The notes: generated from the sequence alone by a model not told the origin. Numbered from the stretch's first letter, positions 39,679 through 49,638 are shown. The stretch is 64,000 bases of DNA from JAJRPT01 sp965661945 (GCA_965661945.1 CBFIFP010000006.1:62001-126000), one strand, 5' to 3'. Numbers and translations are program-made.

Positions 39679-42177
39679 TTAAAATTCTAATTCACTTTGC
39701 TCTTCGTCTGTGCTTCCTTCTTGTCTTTCAAGATGCTCGTTGTCCTCATCATCTTGTATTGTTGTTATATCAGCAATAGTATCGCTGCTATCAAGACGAA
39801 TCAGTTTAACACCTTGAGTATTTCGACCTATAGTTCTGATATTTTCTATAGATTGACGAATTAAAATTCCATTTTTGGTTATTACAACAAGGTCTTCTGT
39901 ATCGAATGCAATAACCATTTTAGTAATAGGTCCAGTTTTAGGAGTTATACGCATTGCAATAACGCCTTTACCGCCTCTATTCGTTAAACGGAAATCTTCA
40001 TATTTAGTTCGTTTACCGAATCCATTTTCAGCAACAACAAGAACTTGAGCGTCAGGACGTTTGATAACAAGCATTGAAACTACATAATCTTTGTTGGAAA
40101 GTCGGATACCACGAACTCCAGCAGCAGTTCTACCCATAGCTCTAACACCACTTTCAACGAATCTACATGCCATTCCGTTTCTTGTGCCGATTATAATTTC
40201 GGCTTTACCATCAGTTATATCTGCGGCAATCATACTGTCATCATCGTTCAATCCAATAGCAATTATTCCATTTTGACGAACATTGGCGAATGAAGAAAGA
40301 GTTGTTTTCTTTATAGTACCTTTTGAAGTACACATCACAACAAATTTATCATCGGTAAATTCGGTTATTGCTAAAGTAGCTGTTACTTTTTCGTCATTTT
40401 CTTTTGCTATAACATTTGCAAGAGAGCGTCCTTTAGATTGTCTGCTTCCTTCTGGGATATCAAACACTCTTATTTTATAAGCTTTTCCTCTATCAGTGAA
40501 AAATAATAAATAATGGTGTGTGCTAGCTTGGAATACCATTTCTACAAAGTCTTCATCGTGAGTTTGAGTACCCGATGAACCTCTACCACCTTTGTTTTGA
40601 CGGCGATAGTTGGTTACTTTTGTACGCTTGATGAAGCCGTTGTGAGAGATCGTAACAATCATTTCTTCATTAGCAATCATATCCTCAATTGAGAAATCTT
40701 TAGTATCCATTACAATCTGAGTGCGTCTTTCGTCGCCATATTTATCGTTAAGAACTGTTAGTTCCTCTGCAACAATACCTAATTGTAATTCTTTAGATGC
40801 CAAAATATCTTTTAATTTTTTGATTAATTCAATTAAATCATTGTATTCTGCTTGAATTTTATCTCTTTCAAGACCAGTTAATCTTTGCAATCTCATATCA
40901 AGAATTGCTTTGGCTTGTATTTCTGAAAGTCCAAAACGTTCTTGTAATTTCGCAGATGCTTCTGGTGCGTCTTTCGAGCCACGAATAATCTTGATAACTT
41001 CATCAATATTATCTAATGCAATAATGAAGCCCTCTAAGATATGCGCTCTTTTTTCGGCTGAGTCAAGTTCGTATTGGGTTCTGCGGATAATTACTTCATT
41101 ACGATATTCGATGAAGTAATGCATCATTTCTTTTAAGTTTAATACTCTTGGTCTTCCTTCTACAAGAGAAAGCATTATTGCTCCAAAAGTAACTTGCATT
41201 TGAGTATGTTTGTAAAGATTATTAAGAACTACATTTGCGTTAGCATCTCTTTTTAAATCGATTACAATCCTCATCCCATCTCTACCAGATTCATCACCTA
41301 CGTAAGAGATACCTTCTAAAACTTTATTTTTTACTAAATCAGCAATTTTTTCAATTAAATTTGATTTATTAACTTGGAAAGGAAGTTCATCAACAATAAT
41401 AGTTTGTTTAGTTCCTTGTTGGTTTTCTTCTATTGTGGCTTTTCCTCTTACGATAATTTTTCCTCTACCAGTTGTATAGGCATCTCTAACTCCAGAGTAA
41501 CCATATATAATACCACCAGTTGGGAAATCGGGAGCGGGAACATGTTCCATTAATTCTTCAACGGTTATATCTGGATTTTTAATCATAGCCAGAAGTCCGC
41601 TAGTAATTTCTCTTAAATTATTAGGAGGAATATTAGTTGCCATTCCAACAGCAATTCCACTCGAGCCATTCACTAAAAGCGAAGGTAAAACAGAAGGTAA
41701 AACTGTTGGTTCTTCTAAGGAGTCATCAAAATTTGGTCTGAAATTAACTGTATTTTTGTCAATATCTTTCAAAAGTTCGGTTGCAACACTCGCTAATCTT
41801 GTTTCTGTGTAACGCATTGCTGCTGCGGGGTCCCCATCTACCGAGCCAAAGTTACCTTGTCCGTCCACCAAAGGATAACGCATATTCCATTCTTGGGCAA
41901 GGCGAACCATTGCTTCATAAACAGAGCTATCTCCGTGGGGGTGATACTTACCTAAAACTTCCCCAACCAAACGAGCAGACTTTTTATAAGGTCTATTTGG
42001 TTGAAGTCCTAACTCTTGCATTGCAAATAAAATACGTCTATGAACTGGTTTTAATCCATCTCTTACATCAGGCAGCGCTCTTGAAACTATAACCGACATA
42101 GAATAGTCAAGATAGGAAGATTGCATCTCTTCTTCAAGTAGCGTCTGAATGATTTGTTCTTTGCCTAAAAGTGCCAT
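39679..42177 (-). CDS. gyrA: DNA gyrase subunit A
   Basis: The 832-residue type II topoisomerase subunit cuts and rejoins DNA with GyrB. Catalytic Tyr is about residue 123 (AMRYTETRL). The quinolone-determining region reads HPHGDSSVYE (Ser84, Glu88), the common susceptible state. The C-terminal pinwheel repeats begin near 500, and the GyrA box is QNKGGRG(S). An acidic tail closes the protein. A TATATTTG box lies about 40 bases upstream (42217-42224, minus). The downstream barrel gene may be read from the same transcript. Confidence 0.97.
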   Translation of the reverse strand: MALLGKEQIIQTLLEEEMQSSYLDYSMSVIVSRALPDVRDGLKPVHRRILFAMQELGLQPNRPYKKSARLVGEVLGKYHPHGDSSVYEAMVRLAQEWNMRYPLVDGQGNFGSVDGDPAAAMRYTETRLASVATELLKDIDKNTVNFRPNFDDSLEEPTVLPSVLPSLLVNGSSGIAVGMATNIPPNNLREITSGLLAMIKNPDITVEELMEHVPAPDFPTGGIIYGYSGVRDAYTTGRGKIIVRGKATIEENQQGTKQTIIVDELPFQVNKSNLIEKIADLVKNKVLEGISYVGDESGRDGMRIVIDLKRDANANVVLNNLYKHTQMQVTFGAIMLSLVEGRPRVLNLKEMMHYFIEYRNEVIIRRTQYELDSAEKRAHILEGFIIALDNIDEVIKIIRGSKDAPEASAKLQERFGLSEIQAKAILDMRLQRLTGLERDKIQAEYNDLIELIKKLKDILASKELQLGIVAEELTVLNDKYGDERRTQIVMDTKDFSIEDMIANEEMIVTISHNGFIKRTKVTNYRRQNKGGRGSSGTQTHDEDFVEMVFQASTHHYLLFFTDRGKAYKIRVFDIPEGSRQSKGRSLANVIAKENDEKVTATLAITEFTDDKFVVMCTSKGTIKKTTLSSFANVRQNGIIAIGLNDDDSMIAADITDGKAEIIIGTRNGMACRFVESGVRAMGRTAAGVRGIRLSNKDYVVSMLVIKRPDAQVLVVAENGFGKRTKYEDFRLTNRGGKGVIAMRITPKTGPITKMVIAFDTEDLVVITKNGILIRQSIENIRTIGRNTQGVKLIRLDSSDTIADITTIQDDEDNEHLERQEGSTDEEQSELEF

Positions 42178-42754
42178 ATTTGAAACATTTTCCTAAATAT
42201 TTTCTTATTTAACTTACAAATATAAGGAAAATTAATGGAATTACTGAATTTAGTTTTAAACAGTGAAAGGTGGAAAAGAAAAAAGGGTGTTTCGGGATAG
42301 TAAAATTTGAGTTATAAAACTGATATATTAATATGAAGCGATATATTGAGTTAATTATAGATTTGGAAGAGAATAAAAAAATTATCAATTTTAAAAAAAG
42401 TTATTGACTTGTATTATATTATTCCTTAATTTCCAGATATATTTCTTACAAAAAGCAAAAGAGTTGTATGCTAAAATGCTTTACTCTGTCAATCATATTG
42501 CCCTAACTCCTTACAACGCTGTATTTGCGTATTTGCGTATTTGCGTATTTGCGTACACCTATGCTTACCATTTCTTTACACACTCCAAAGAGCAAAGAAA
42601 ATTATTTTTTCAAAAATTTACTCAAATAAAATTCAATTTAAAATTTGTGATTTATACAATTTGTTTAAGCAAAAATTTAAGAATAGTTTAATTTGTACTT
42701 AAATTTCTATTTCTTATTTTTTAAACAAATTTTAAACAAAAAACGGAGAAAAAA
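42178..42754. other. intergenic region before the cysteine-rich secreted cluster
   Basis: Holds the gyrA promoter box, a weak match to the MITE-like end (AGCGATATATTGAG near 42337), an 8-base tandem repeat at 42521-42552 and a TTTG/TTAATTTG promoter-like pair at 42660-42695. No convincing gene. Confidence 0.5.
42521..42555. repeat. tandem repeat of GTATTTGC, four copies
   Basis: Four perfect 8-base units followed by a partial unit (GTA), about 200 bases before the cysteine-rich gene. Confidence 0.9.
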
Positions 42755-43525
42755 ATGAAACAAGCGTTTCTAATAATTGTTTTTTTATGCATAAGTTATC
42801 AATCTTATGCTATTGACTGTCCACCTTCATCTACTTGTACGGCAACCTGGACGCCAGCACAAGCAGGTTTGATTTTAGATGCAAATCGTGAACTTTCTGT
42901 GTCTGCAACATTTTCATATAGAGAAAATTGCGATGGTGATTTTGAAGTTATTCTACATAATTTTGAAGGGCACAATGGTAATACTAGTACGAATTTTTTG
43001 GAAAGTTTTAATTATCTACATTATTCATTTTCTTCTGCAACTGAATTAATTGTTTTGGATTTTTTGATGAACAGAAATGTATTTGGAAGAGATGAAAGAC
43101 ATGTTCCTTTATGTTCTACAAATGATGCAGTAAAAAGAGTGTTTTTATATACTGCTTCTTGTGGGATATGGACTAAATGCTCATATAAATTACCAGACCC
43201 AATTGTAAAAGTATGTGACACTGGCTGGCAAGGTGGTGACCCACATTATGGCAAAATGAATCCTGGACCTCCACCAAATCCTCCTTTCATGTAAATTTGG
43301 GTTGACCATTGGAAATGGCAAAATTGCGGTGAGGTTTGTTGTAGGAAAGTTTATGAAGTTTGTAGAGAAAATTATATTGACAAAGCAGGAACCTACATTA
43401 AAATTAAAGCATTGACTAAAGAAAAATACCCAGGTTCTGAGTGTAGTAAACAAGGTGATTTTGAGGGACCAAGGCCCGACCCAAGAAGTCCATTTGTAGA
43501 ATTAGACTGTGAAGATGGTTGTTAA
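42755..43525 (+). pseudogene. cysteine-rich secreted protein interrupted by an in-frame TAA
   Basis: The first 179 codons include a signal peptide (IIVFLCISYQSYA) and CPPSSTCTATWT, FSYRENCDGDFE and YTASCGIWTKCSYKLP. They end at TAA 43292-43294. The same frame continues WVDHWKWQNCGEVCCRK... CSKQGDF... VELDCEDGC to TAA at 43523-43525, matching the end of the intact paralogue at 45019-45735. The region before the stop is proline-rich. An AACGGAG site precedes the ATG. No known family is recognised. The truncated half could still be secreted, so loss of function is likely but not certain. Confidence 0.8.
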
Positions 43526-43545
43526 ATTAATAAAATGGAGAAATT

Positions 43546-45006
43546 ATGAAAACTTTAATATTATTTTTATTTGCATTTTTACATCTAAATGCAATTGCAG
43601 AAATTGAAGTAAGCAACTTAGAGTTATCTAACATGCAAGTTATTTCAATGGAGAGGGTTGAAAATAGATTATTTTTGATAACAAATGCACATAATTCAAT
43701 TGCAAAATTAGATGTGTATGATATTGAAAAAAACACATTAACAAATGGATTTCTTTATGACGAAGGACTTAGAGTAACGTTTGGGAATTCCAACATGTTT
43801 AAAGACAGCGAGAATAATTTATTAATTGGTGATGTAAACCGACTCTACATTATCGATAAGAACAATAAATTAACTGATGTATTCAATGGGTATCAAGTTG
43901 AAGACAGTTCATATTTCGAAGTTAAATCCTTTACTGAAGATGAGAAGAGAAATATTTATTTTCTAAAAAGAAACTTTAAAATGTTAGTTAAAAACGAAAA
44001 TGGTCCTGGTTCGTTTGGAGAATCTAATGTTGAAGTATGGAAATTAGACATCAATAAGAAACTACAATTTATAACACGTATTGAAAACTCTGGTATTATA
44101 AAAAATGATATTTATTATCATGATAATAAAATTTTCTTTTCAGTATTTAGTGGAGAATTTCAATTATTCTGTTTAAATTTAAGTACTAACTTATTAGAAA
44201 AATATGATTTGAAGAAAATCGACATACCAATTTTAGAAAACTTTGGCAAAAGTGAAATTAAAATAATTAATATTGAGAAAATTTTACTATTTCAGGATAA
44301 TCTTTTTTATTTCACACAGGTAACAACAAAAGGAAACTACACATTGGGCTGTCTTATAAGACATGATTTCCAATTCAACAATTTTGAAGTTTTTACAATT
44401 GTAAATGATGATATAAATGAGCCATTCCCAAGCACATTGTGTGTATTTAAAGATCGTGATAGAATAATATTGGCGTGTTTAGATATTTATGGAAAAACAA
44501 GAAGACGGTTCTCTACTTTTAATGGTAAAACATTTGAAGACATAGATTACGATGCTACTTTAAATAAGCCCAAACTAATAACATCAGAATCTATGAAAAA
44601 TGAAATCTCTGCTTATCCATCACAATTTAACTTCAAATCTGGAAAAAGATTTCATTTATATCATGGAATGTATTTGTTACCCAATGGAACTTTATTTGGT
44701 GCAACAGATCAAGGTTTAATTATTTTAGAAAACTTTTTAGAACCAATTGCCTCAGTAAAAAACAAAGAATTTATTATAAATACAATTCCAGAACTGACAA
44801 ACGTGAAAAATGAATTGTTTATCGAATCTGAATATAATATAAATTCATATAAGGTATTCGATATTAATTCAAAGATGCTACAAACTCAATCAAATCTAAA
44901 TTCAAATAACATCAATTTGAATTTAGAGGGCTTAACAATTGGTATTTACTTCATTGAGATAGAAACTCAAAAGGGAAGTAAACTTTTAAAATTTATTAAA
45001 AATTAA
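43546..45006 (+). CDS. T9SS-secreted protein with propeller-like body
   Basis: The 486-residue protein has a signal peptide (LILFLFAFLHLNAIAE). The body consists of repeated strands of the form NRLFLITNAHNSIAKLDVYD and NNLLIGDVNRLYIIDKNN, suggesting a beta-propeller. The C-terminal 75 residues are a T9SS type A domain (NELFIESEYNINSYKVFD, LTIGIYFIEIETQ, LLKFIKN). A GGAG site lies before the ATG, 20 bases after the interrupted cysteine-rich gene. Function is unknown; it is flanked by two members of one cysteine-rich family. Confidence 0.8.
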   Translation: MKTLILFLFAFLHLNAIAEIEVSNLELSNMQVISMERVENRLFLITNAHNSIAKLDVYDIEKNTLTNGFLYDEGLRVTFGNSNMFKDSENNLLIGDVNRLYIIDKNNKLTDVFNGYQVEDSSYFEVKSFTEDEKRNIYFLKRNFKMLVKNENGPGSFGESNVEVWKLDINKKLQFITRIENSGIIKNDIYYHDNKIFFSVFSGEFQLFCLNLSTNLLEKYDLKKIDIPILENFGKSEIKIINIEKILLFQDNLFYFTQVTTKGNYTLGCLIRHDFQFNNFEVFTIVNDDINEPFPSTLCVFKDRDRIILACLDIYGKTRRRFSTFNGKTFEDIDYDATLNKPKLITSESMKNEISAYPSQFNFKSGKRFHLYHGMYLLPNGTLFGATDQGLIILENFLEPIASVKNKEFIINTIPELTNVKNELFIESEYNINSYKVFDINSKMLQTQSNLNSNNINLNLEGLTIGIYFIEIETQKGSKLLKFIKN

Positions 45007-45018
45007 AGGAGTATGAAA

Positions 45019-45735
45019 ATGAAAATGATATTTTTAACACTTGGAATTATATTGTTAAGTTTTAGTTTTGCAATGGGGCAATGCCCTCCATCAACAACTT
45101 GCACAGCAACATGGACAACAGTTGAATATGACTTTGATGAATTGCTTGAAGAAGATGGATTTAGAGCATCAGCAACATTTTCATATAGAACAAATTGCGA
45201 TGGTAATTTTGAATTTATAATTGATGATCTAATAGTTAAAGAAAATTTAAATTATTTAGATACTTTTCAATATTTGCATTATAATTATTCTGCAATTACA
45301 GAAAAGTTAGTACTTCATTATTTTTTAACTTCAGATGCTTTTGGCGATGCAGGAACTTCAGTACCAAATTATCCAAACACCATTAAAAGAATATTTGTTT
45401 ATACAGCAAGTTGTGGAATATGGTTAAGGTGTGCTTATAAACTTCCTGAAGAAATAGAATATGTTTGTGATACACCTTGGAATGGACCTCCACCAGATTA
45501 TCCTGGTGGTTCAGGTAGATGGGTTGACCATTGGCGTTGGCATAGTTGCGGACAGGTATGTTGTAAAAAAGAATACGAATTATCCGTAAGGCTAGGTTAC
45601 ATTGAAATACAAAGTAAAACAAAAAGCCGTTATTCCGAAGATGAAGAATGTAGTAAACAAGGAGATTTTTGGGGTAATAGAGAGCAACCAGACGTAGGTG
45701 ATTATGTTGAATTACTATGTGAAGATGGCTGCTAA
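45019..45735 (+). CDS. cysteine-rich secreted protein, intact paralogue
   Basis: The 238-residue protein has a signal peptide (FLTLGIILLSFSFAMG) and about 15 cysteines in the mature part: CPPSTTCTATWT, YRTNCDGNFEF, YTASCGIWLRCAYKLP, VCDTPW, WHSCGQVCCKKEY, ECSKQGDF, LLCEDGC. Disulfides are likely. The start at 45019 is favoured over 45013 because AAAGGAG ends 7 bases upstream of it and only 1 base from the earlier ATG. No family is recognised and there is no T9SS domain. It is 4 codons after the propeller gene and clearly co-transcribed. Confidence 0.8.
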   Translation: MKMIFLTLGIILLSFSFAMGQCPPSTTCTATWTTVEYDFDELLEEDGFRASATFSYRTNCDGNFEFIIDDLIVKENLNYLDTFQYLHYNYSAITEKLVLHYFLTSDAFGDAGTSVPNYPNTIKRIFVYTASCGIWLRCAYKLPEEIEYVCDTPWNGPPPDYPGGSGRWVDHWRWHSCGQVCCKKEYELSVRLGYIEIQSKTKSRYSEDEECSKQGDFWGNREQPDVGDYVELLCEDGC

Positions 45736-45749
45736 AGAAAGGAGTTAAT

Positions 45750-46253
45750 ATGATAGCATTTTTAGTTTTTGTTTTAACATTTTCAGTTCAAGCGCAAGTT
45801 GACAGGCCTGTAATAATTAAAGGATTTGATGGGAAAACTTTTGTAAAATACCCAAATCAAAAAAAGTGGGTAGAGACTGATACTGTTGATACTAATTATG
45901 TAAAAAATAGTCAAACTCGGATAGAATTTACTAATTTTGATGGTGAGACAATTGATTTAACGAAAAAGAAGCCAATATTTGTTCCAGAAAAAGGTAAAGT
46001 TGTTAATTCAATAAATGTAGCAAATGACCCATCAAAAGACCATTATAAATTGTATTTTCAATTAAATGAAAAAGCAAAAGTAATGATACAAATTTACACA
46101 ACTGATAGTGAAAGAATTTCTGATATTGTTTGGCAGGAGTTTGAAAGTGGCTCAAATAAGGTAAATATCAAAAAGAAATTCACAAAAGGTTCTTACGTTA
46201 TCTATATGACAATCGGCGAGGAAGTCTTTAAGCACAGAGTATTGTTCGACTAA
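45750..46253 (+). CDS. small secreted protein with a T9SS-like C-terminal fold
   Basis: The 167-residue protein has a signal peptide (FLVFVLTFSVQAQ), a strand-rich middle (DGKTFVKYPNQKKWVETD) and a C-terminal half (KAKVMIQIYTTDSERISD, KGSYVIYMTIGEEVFKHRV) shaped like a sorting domain though with weak sequence match. An AAAGGAG site precedes the ATG. It is the last gene of the cluster, closed by a strong terminator. Function unknown. Confidence 0.7.
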   Translation: MIAFLVFVLTFSVQAQVDRPVIIKGFDGKTFVKYPNQKKWVETDTVDTNYVKNSQTRIEFTNFDGETIDLTKKKPIFVPEKGKVVNSINVANDPSKDHYKLYFQLNEKAKVMIQIYTTDSERISDIVWQEFESGSNKVNIKKKFTKGSYVIYMTIGEEVFKHRVLFD

Positions 46254-46267
46254 TTAATTAACATTTC

Positions 46268-46296
46268 AAAGGAGGGTTCGCCCTCCTTTTTTTTTT
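46268..46296 (+). terminator. terminator of the cysteine-rich cluster
   Basis: Perfect AAAGGAGGG / CCCTCCTTT stem with a stable TTCG tetraloop and ten T. Confidence 0.97.
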
Positions 46297-46378
46297 AATT
46301 AGTTTGTGTAAAATCATTTTTATTATAATACGTTAATAGATTGAAATTTTATTTATATAATTTTTTTTGGTTATTAAT

Positions 46379-47239
46379 ATGAAATATTTTTTAATTTTAA
46401 TTTTTTTTACTTTTGCTTTTTTTTCTAATTCTCTTTTTTCCAAAACTTTTCTTTGGGAAGTAAGCGACGGAGATTCAAAGATTTATCTTCTTGGTTCGGT
46501 TCACGTTGCAAATGAAGAAATGTATCCACTGAATGAAGTAATTGAAAGTTCTTATCAAGATTCTGATGCTTTAGTTTTGGAAGTTGTAGTTGATAAAATT
46601 AATCCAATGCAGATGATGAGTAGGATGATGCTTCAAGGTGGGAAAACACTTAAAGACGAAATGGATAGCGTTAGTTATTATGAGTTTAAGTCTGTAATGG
46701 ATTCCCTGCAAATACCCGAAATGAATTATGTGATGCTTAAGCCATGGGCTGCTACTTTAATTATGATGCAGACAGTTATGCAGAAAGAGGGTTTTCAGCA
46801 AGATTTGGGTTTTGATTTTTATTTTTTGGGAAAAGCAAGAACGGAAGAAAAAGAGGTTTTTGGGTTAGAAACCTTAGAACAGCAGTTAGATGCTTTTGAA
46901 GAACTTTCGGAGTTTTCATCTGATTTTTTTAAATATTCTTTGGTAGAGATGGAAAACACTAAGACTATGATTGATGATATGTTAAAGGCATGGAAAGAGG
47001 GTGATGTTGATAAAATTGAACAGATTATTAATACATCTATTGGTGACACCGAAAATTTTGAGAAAATTAATGAGATTATGCTGGATAATAGAAATTTTTT
47101 GATGATAGAAAAAATAGAAGATTATCTAAAAAATAATAAACAATATTTTGTAATTGTGGGAGCAGGACATTTAGTAGGAGAAAATGGACTTTTGCAATTA
47201 TTAGAAAAAACAGGGAAGTATAAGTTACGGCAGATGTAA
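46379..47239 (+). CDS. TraB/GumN-family protein
   Basis: The 286-residue protein has a signal peptide (ILIFFTFAFFSNSLFS) and the family's two glycine-histidine motifs: YLLGSVHVANEEMYPL near the start and FVIVGAGHLVGENGLLQLL at the end. These are predicted metal sites in TIKI-like proteases. The ATG at 46379 is preferred to the TTG at 46367 because it directly starts the signal peptide. Its stop is one base from that of the convergent DksA-like gene. The substrate is unknown. Confidence 0.88.
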   Translation: MKYFLILIFFTFAFFSNSLFSKTFLWEVSDGDSKIYLLGSVHVANEEMYPLNEVIESSYQDSDALVLEVVVDKINPMQMMSRMMLQGGKTLKDEMDSVSYYEFKSVMDSLQIPEMNYVMLKPWAATLIMMQTVMQKEGFQQDLGFDFYFLGKARTEEKEVFGLETLEQQLDAFEELSEFSSDFFKYSLVEMENTKTMIDDMLKAWKEGDVDKIEQIINTSIGDTENFEKINEIMLDNRNFLMIEKIEDYLKNNKQYFVIVGAGHLVGENGLLQLLEKTGKYKLRQM

Positions 47240-47240
47240 T

Positions 47241-47567
47241 TTACTTCTTAGCACAATTCACGCAAAATAAACTTTCGGGCATAAAGATTATTCTTTCAAG
47301 TGGAATTTCGTCGCTGCAATTTTGACATTTACCGAAGTCATCGGTTTCTAATCTGTTTAATTGAGTTCGGAGGTCATTTAATTTATTTTTGGCTTGGCGT
47401 TCCGAAAACTCGGCTGTTGATTTGTTATTAATAGCATCCATCCGGCTAACCCTACCAATCGAATCATCAGGTGCAACTGGCTTAGTAATCTCCTTAAAAT
47501 CTTCCAGTACCATTTCAGTATCTTTGATTTCTGAATGAATTATTTGTTTAAGTTTTTGTTTATTCAT
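47241..47567 (-). CDS. TraR/DksA-family zinc-finger protein
   Basis: The 108-residue protein has a coiled-coil N-terminal part (KLNDLRTQLNRLE) and a C-terminal four-cysteine finger, CQNCSDEIPLERI...FCVNC. This resembles DksA-like regulators that enter the RNA polymerase secondary channel. The middle segment SIGRVSRMDAI is typical of the short DksA-like proteins. Convergent with the TraB-like gene. Confidence 0.88.
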   Translation of the reverse strand: MNKQKLKQIIHSEIKDTEMVLEDFKEITKPVAPDDSIGRVSRMDAINNKSTAEFSERQAKNKLNDLRTQLNRLETDDFGKCQNCSDEIPLERIIFMPESLFCVNCAKK

Positions 47568-47794
47568 AATTTATTTTAAATACTCACACTGCTTTTTACT
47601 TTCATATCAACTTTCCAAAATTAAGAAAATTTACAATCAATCACAAATTTAACACATCCTATTTTTAAAAATAATTATATTTTATATAAATTTATATTAT
47701 AATTATTTTTTATTTATTTTCCTTTATGTTTGTTTTCCGTCCTTTAATTTCGCCTTTGTAATTAAAACAATTTTAATAAAAAAGGAGATTTTAA

Positions 47795-48652
47795 ATGTGG
47801 ATTGAAATTTTTAAATCTGGTAATCATACCGATTCTAATGGAAATAAAAAAGCATATTCAATTAATGATTTGAATAAAATCATTGATGTTTACAATAATA
47901 AAGTGGCTGAGAGCGATTCGTTTGAAGCGCCACTTGTGAAAGGACACCCCGGAAGTGATGAGCCAGCATTTGGCTGGGTGGAACGCCTTCAAAGAAAAGG
48001 CGATAAGTTACTCGCAAAACTAAAAGATGTAACGCCTGAACTTATGAAAGAAATACGCGATGGGAGATTTAAGAAAGTTTCTGTGGCATTGTATAATGAT
48101 TTTATGCTTCGCCACGTGGGACTTCTTGGTGCTATGCCACCTGCAATTAAAGGACTAAAAAATGTTGCTTTTTCAGAAAATAATTATTCTGAAATTAATC
48201 AAGAAATTAATTCTGATTTATTAAATGATGAATTAAATAATTTAATTTTATTTAATGAAGAATTAAAAAATAATTTGGATGTAATTATTTCAGAGAAAAA
48301 TAATTTGAAAAAAGAACTTGATGAAATTAAAAATCGAGAATTTATTGAAGAAATAAAAACTAAATTAAATTTCAATGAATTAATTTCTAATGATTTAATT
48401 AATTTATTTTCTGAAATAAATAATTATGATAAAGGCGAAGAAATAAATAATAAAATAAAAAACATTTTATTAAATATTGAAAATAGAAATCTTACGGAAA
48501 ATTATTTTGATAAGATTAAATTTGAACAAAATAATTATTCAGAGTTTGAAAATGTGAATAAAGACAGACTTAAATTACACGAAAAAATAAATGATATTTT
48601 AAATTTAAACCCAACATTAACTTATGAAGAAGCACTTCTACAAGTTAAATAA
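47795..48652 (+). CDS. Mu I-like phage head protease/scaffold
   Basis: The 285-residue protein has an N-terminal part (IEIFKSGNHTDSNGNKKAYS, PLVKGHPGSDEPAFGWVERL, FKKVSVALYNDF, GLLGAMPPAIKGL) matching the Mu-like prohead protease family. The C-terminal 160 residues are a low-complexity coiled-coil scaffold rich in N, E and K. AAGGAG lies before the ATG. It is the first gene of the island and precedes the capsid gene, as in Mu-like phages. Confidence 0.8.
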   Translation: MWIEIFKSGNHTDSNGNKKAYSINDLNKIIDVYNNKVAESDSFEAPLVKGHPGSDEPAFGWVERLQRKGDKLLAKLKDVTPELMKEIRDGRFKKVSVALYNDFMLRHVGLLGAMPPAIKGLKNVAFSENNYSEINQEINSDLLNDELNNLILFNEELKNNLDVIISEKNNLKKELDEIKNREFIEEIKTKLNFNELISNDLINLFSEINNYDKGEEINNKIKNILLNIENRNLTENYFDKIKFEQNNYSEFENVNKDRLKLHEKINDILNLNPTLTYEEALLQVK

Positions 48653-48681
48653 TTAATTAATTAAATAAAGGAAAGATAAAT

Positions 48682-49617
48682 ATGTCAAATTCAAGAGTAG
48701 ATACCCTTAGGGCTGTTGACCCAGTGCTTTCAACAATAGCGCAATCTTATAGTAATTCATCATTTATGAGTGAGTTATTATTCCCAAAAGTTTCTGTTTC
48801 TAAATTAAAGGGGAAAATTCCTAAATTCGGAAAAGAAGCATTTTATTTACGCGAAATTAATCGTGCCATAGGTGCGAGTTCTAATAGAATCCCACCAGCA
48901 GATGTTGAGTTAATCGACTTTGAGACTAACGAAAGAGATGTGGAAATGGCAATTGATTATTTGGAGCAAGAAGAATCAAGTTTTTACAGGCGTTATGAGA
49001 GCCAAGTAACTAAACAACTTGTTGATACTATTGCTCTTAAAAAAGAGAAAGAAGCGGCTGATTTGGTACAAGATACTGCAAATTATAGTGCTGGAATGTT
49101 TGAAACTATTACTGCCGGAGATGCTTTCAATGATTATACTTTGAATAAAGACCCAATCTTAAAAATCCGTAATGGAATTTCTGCTGTGCGTGCTAAAATT
49201 GGTCGCTACCCGAATACAATGTTAATTGGTGAAGCAACTTATAAAGCACTGCTAGACCATCCAAAAATACTTGAACGCATAGAATTTAACGGAATTAAAA
49301 AAGCTAATGCTCAAATTATTAGTGATATTTGTGATATTCCAAACGTGGGTGTAGGACTTGCTGTAAGCACAGATGATGGAACGACTTTCAGCGATATTTG
49401 GGAAGATAATATTATTCTTGCTTACGTGGATAAAAGTGAGAAAAAATCAGAGTTTATTCCAAGTTTTGGATATACTTTCCAACGTGAAGGAATGCCACAA
49501 ATCGACACATATTTTGAGAATGGTGGTAAAATAAAAATTATCAGAAATACGGATAATTACGCTTTAAAAATAACTGCAAATGATGCTGGTTATTTAATTA
49601 AAAATACTAATCATTAA
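48682..49617 (+). CDS. phage major capsid protein
   Basis: The 311-residue HK97-type capsid candidate of the Mu-like/DUF-type group has an N-terminal LFPKVSVSKLKGKIPKFGKE, a middle EEQESSFYRRYE-like helix (EQEESSFYRRYE) and a C-terminal P-domain-like stretch GRYPNTMLIGEATYKAL... FGYTFQREGMPQIDTYF. It is placed between the protease and the cement protein, as expected. The call is by family resemblance and order. Confidence 0.82.
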   Translation: MSNSRVDTLRAVDPVLSTIAQSYSNSSFMSELLFPKVSVSKLKGKIPKFGKEAFYLREINRAIGASSNRIPPADVELIDFETNERDVEMAIDYLEQEESSFYRRYESQVTKQLVDTIALKKEKEAADLVQDTANYSAGMFETITAGDAFNDYTLNKDPILKIRNGISAVRAKIGRYPNTMLIGEATYKALLDHPKILERIEFNGIKKANAQIISDICDIPNVGVGLAVSTDDGTTFSDIWEDNIILAYVDKSEKKSEFIPSFGYTFQREGMPQIDTYFENGGKIKIIRNTDNYALKITANDAGYLIKNTNH

Positions 49618-49638
49618 TTAAATTAAAAGGAGAACAAA

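Noticed and set aside
42521..42555. CRISPR array
   Set aside because: The repeat unit is 8 bases with no spacers; no cas genes are seen anywhere in the window.
42404..42691. 95-codon open frame before the cysteine-rich cluster
   Set aside because: It includes the 8-base repeat translated as a repeated peptide and has no initiation signal.
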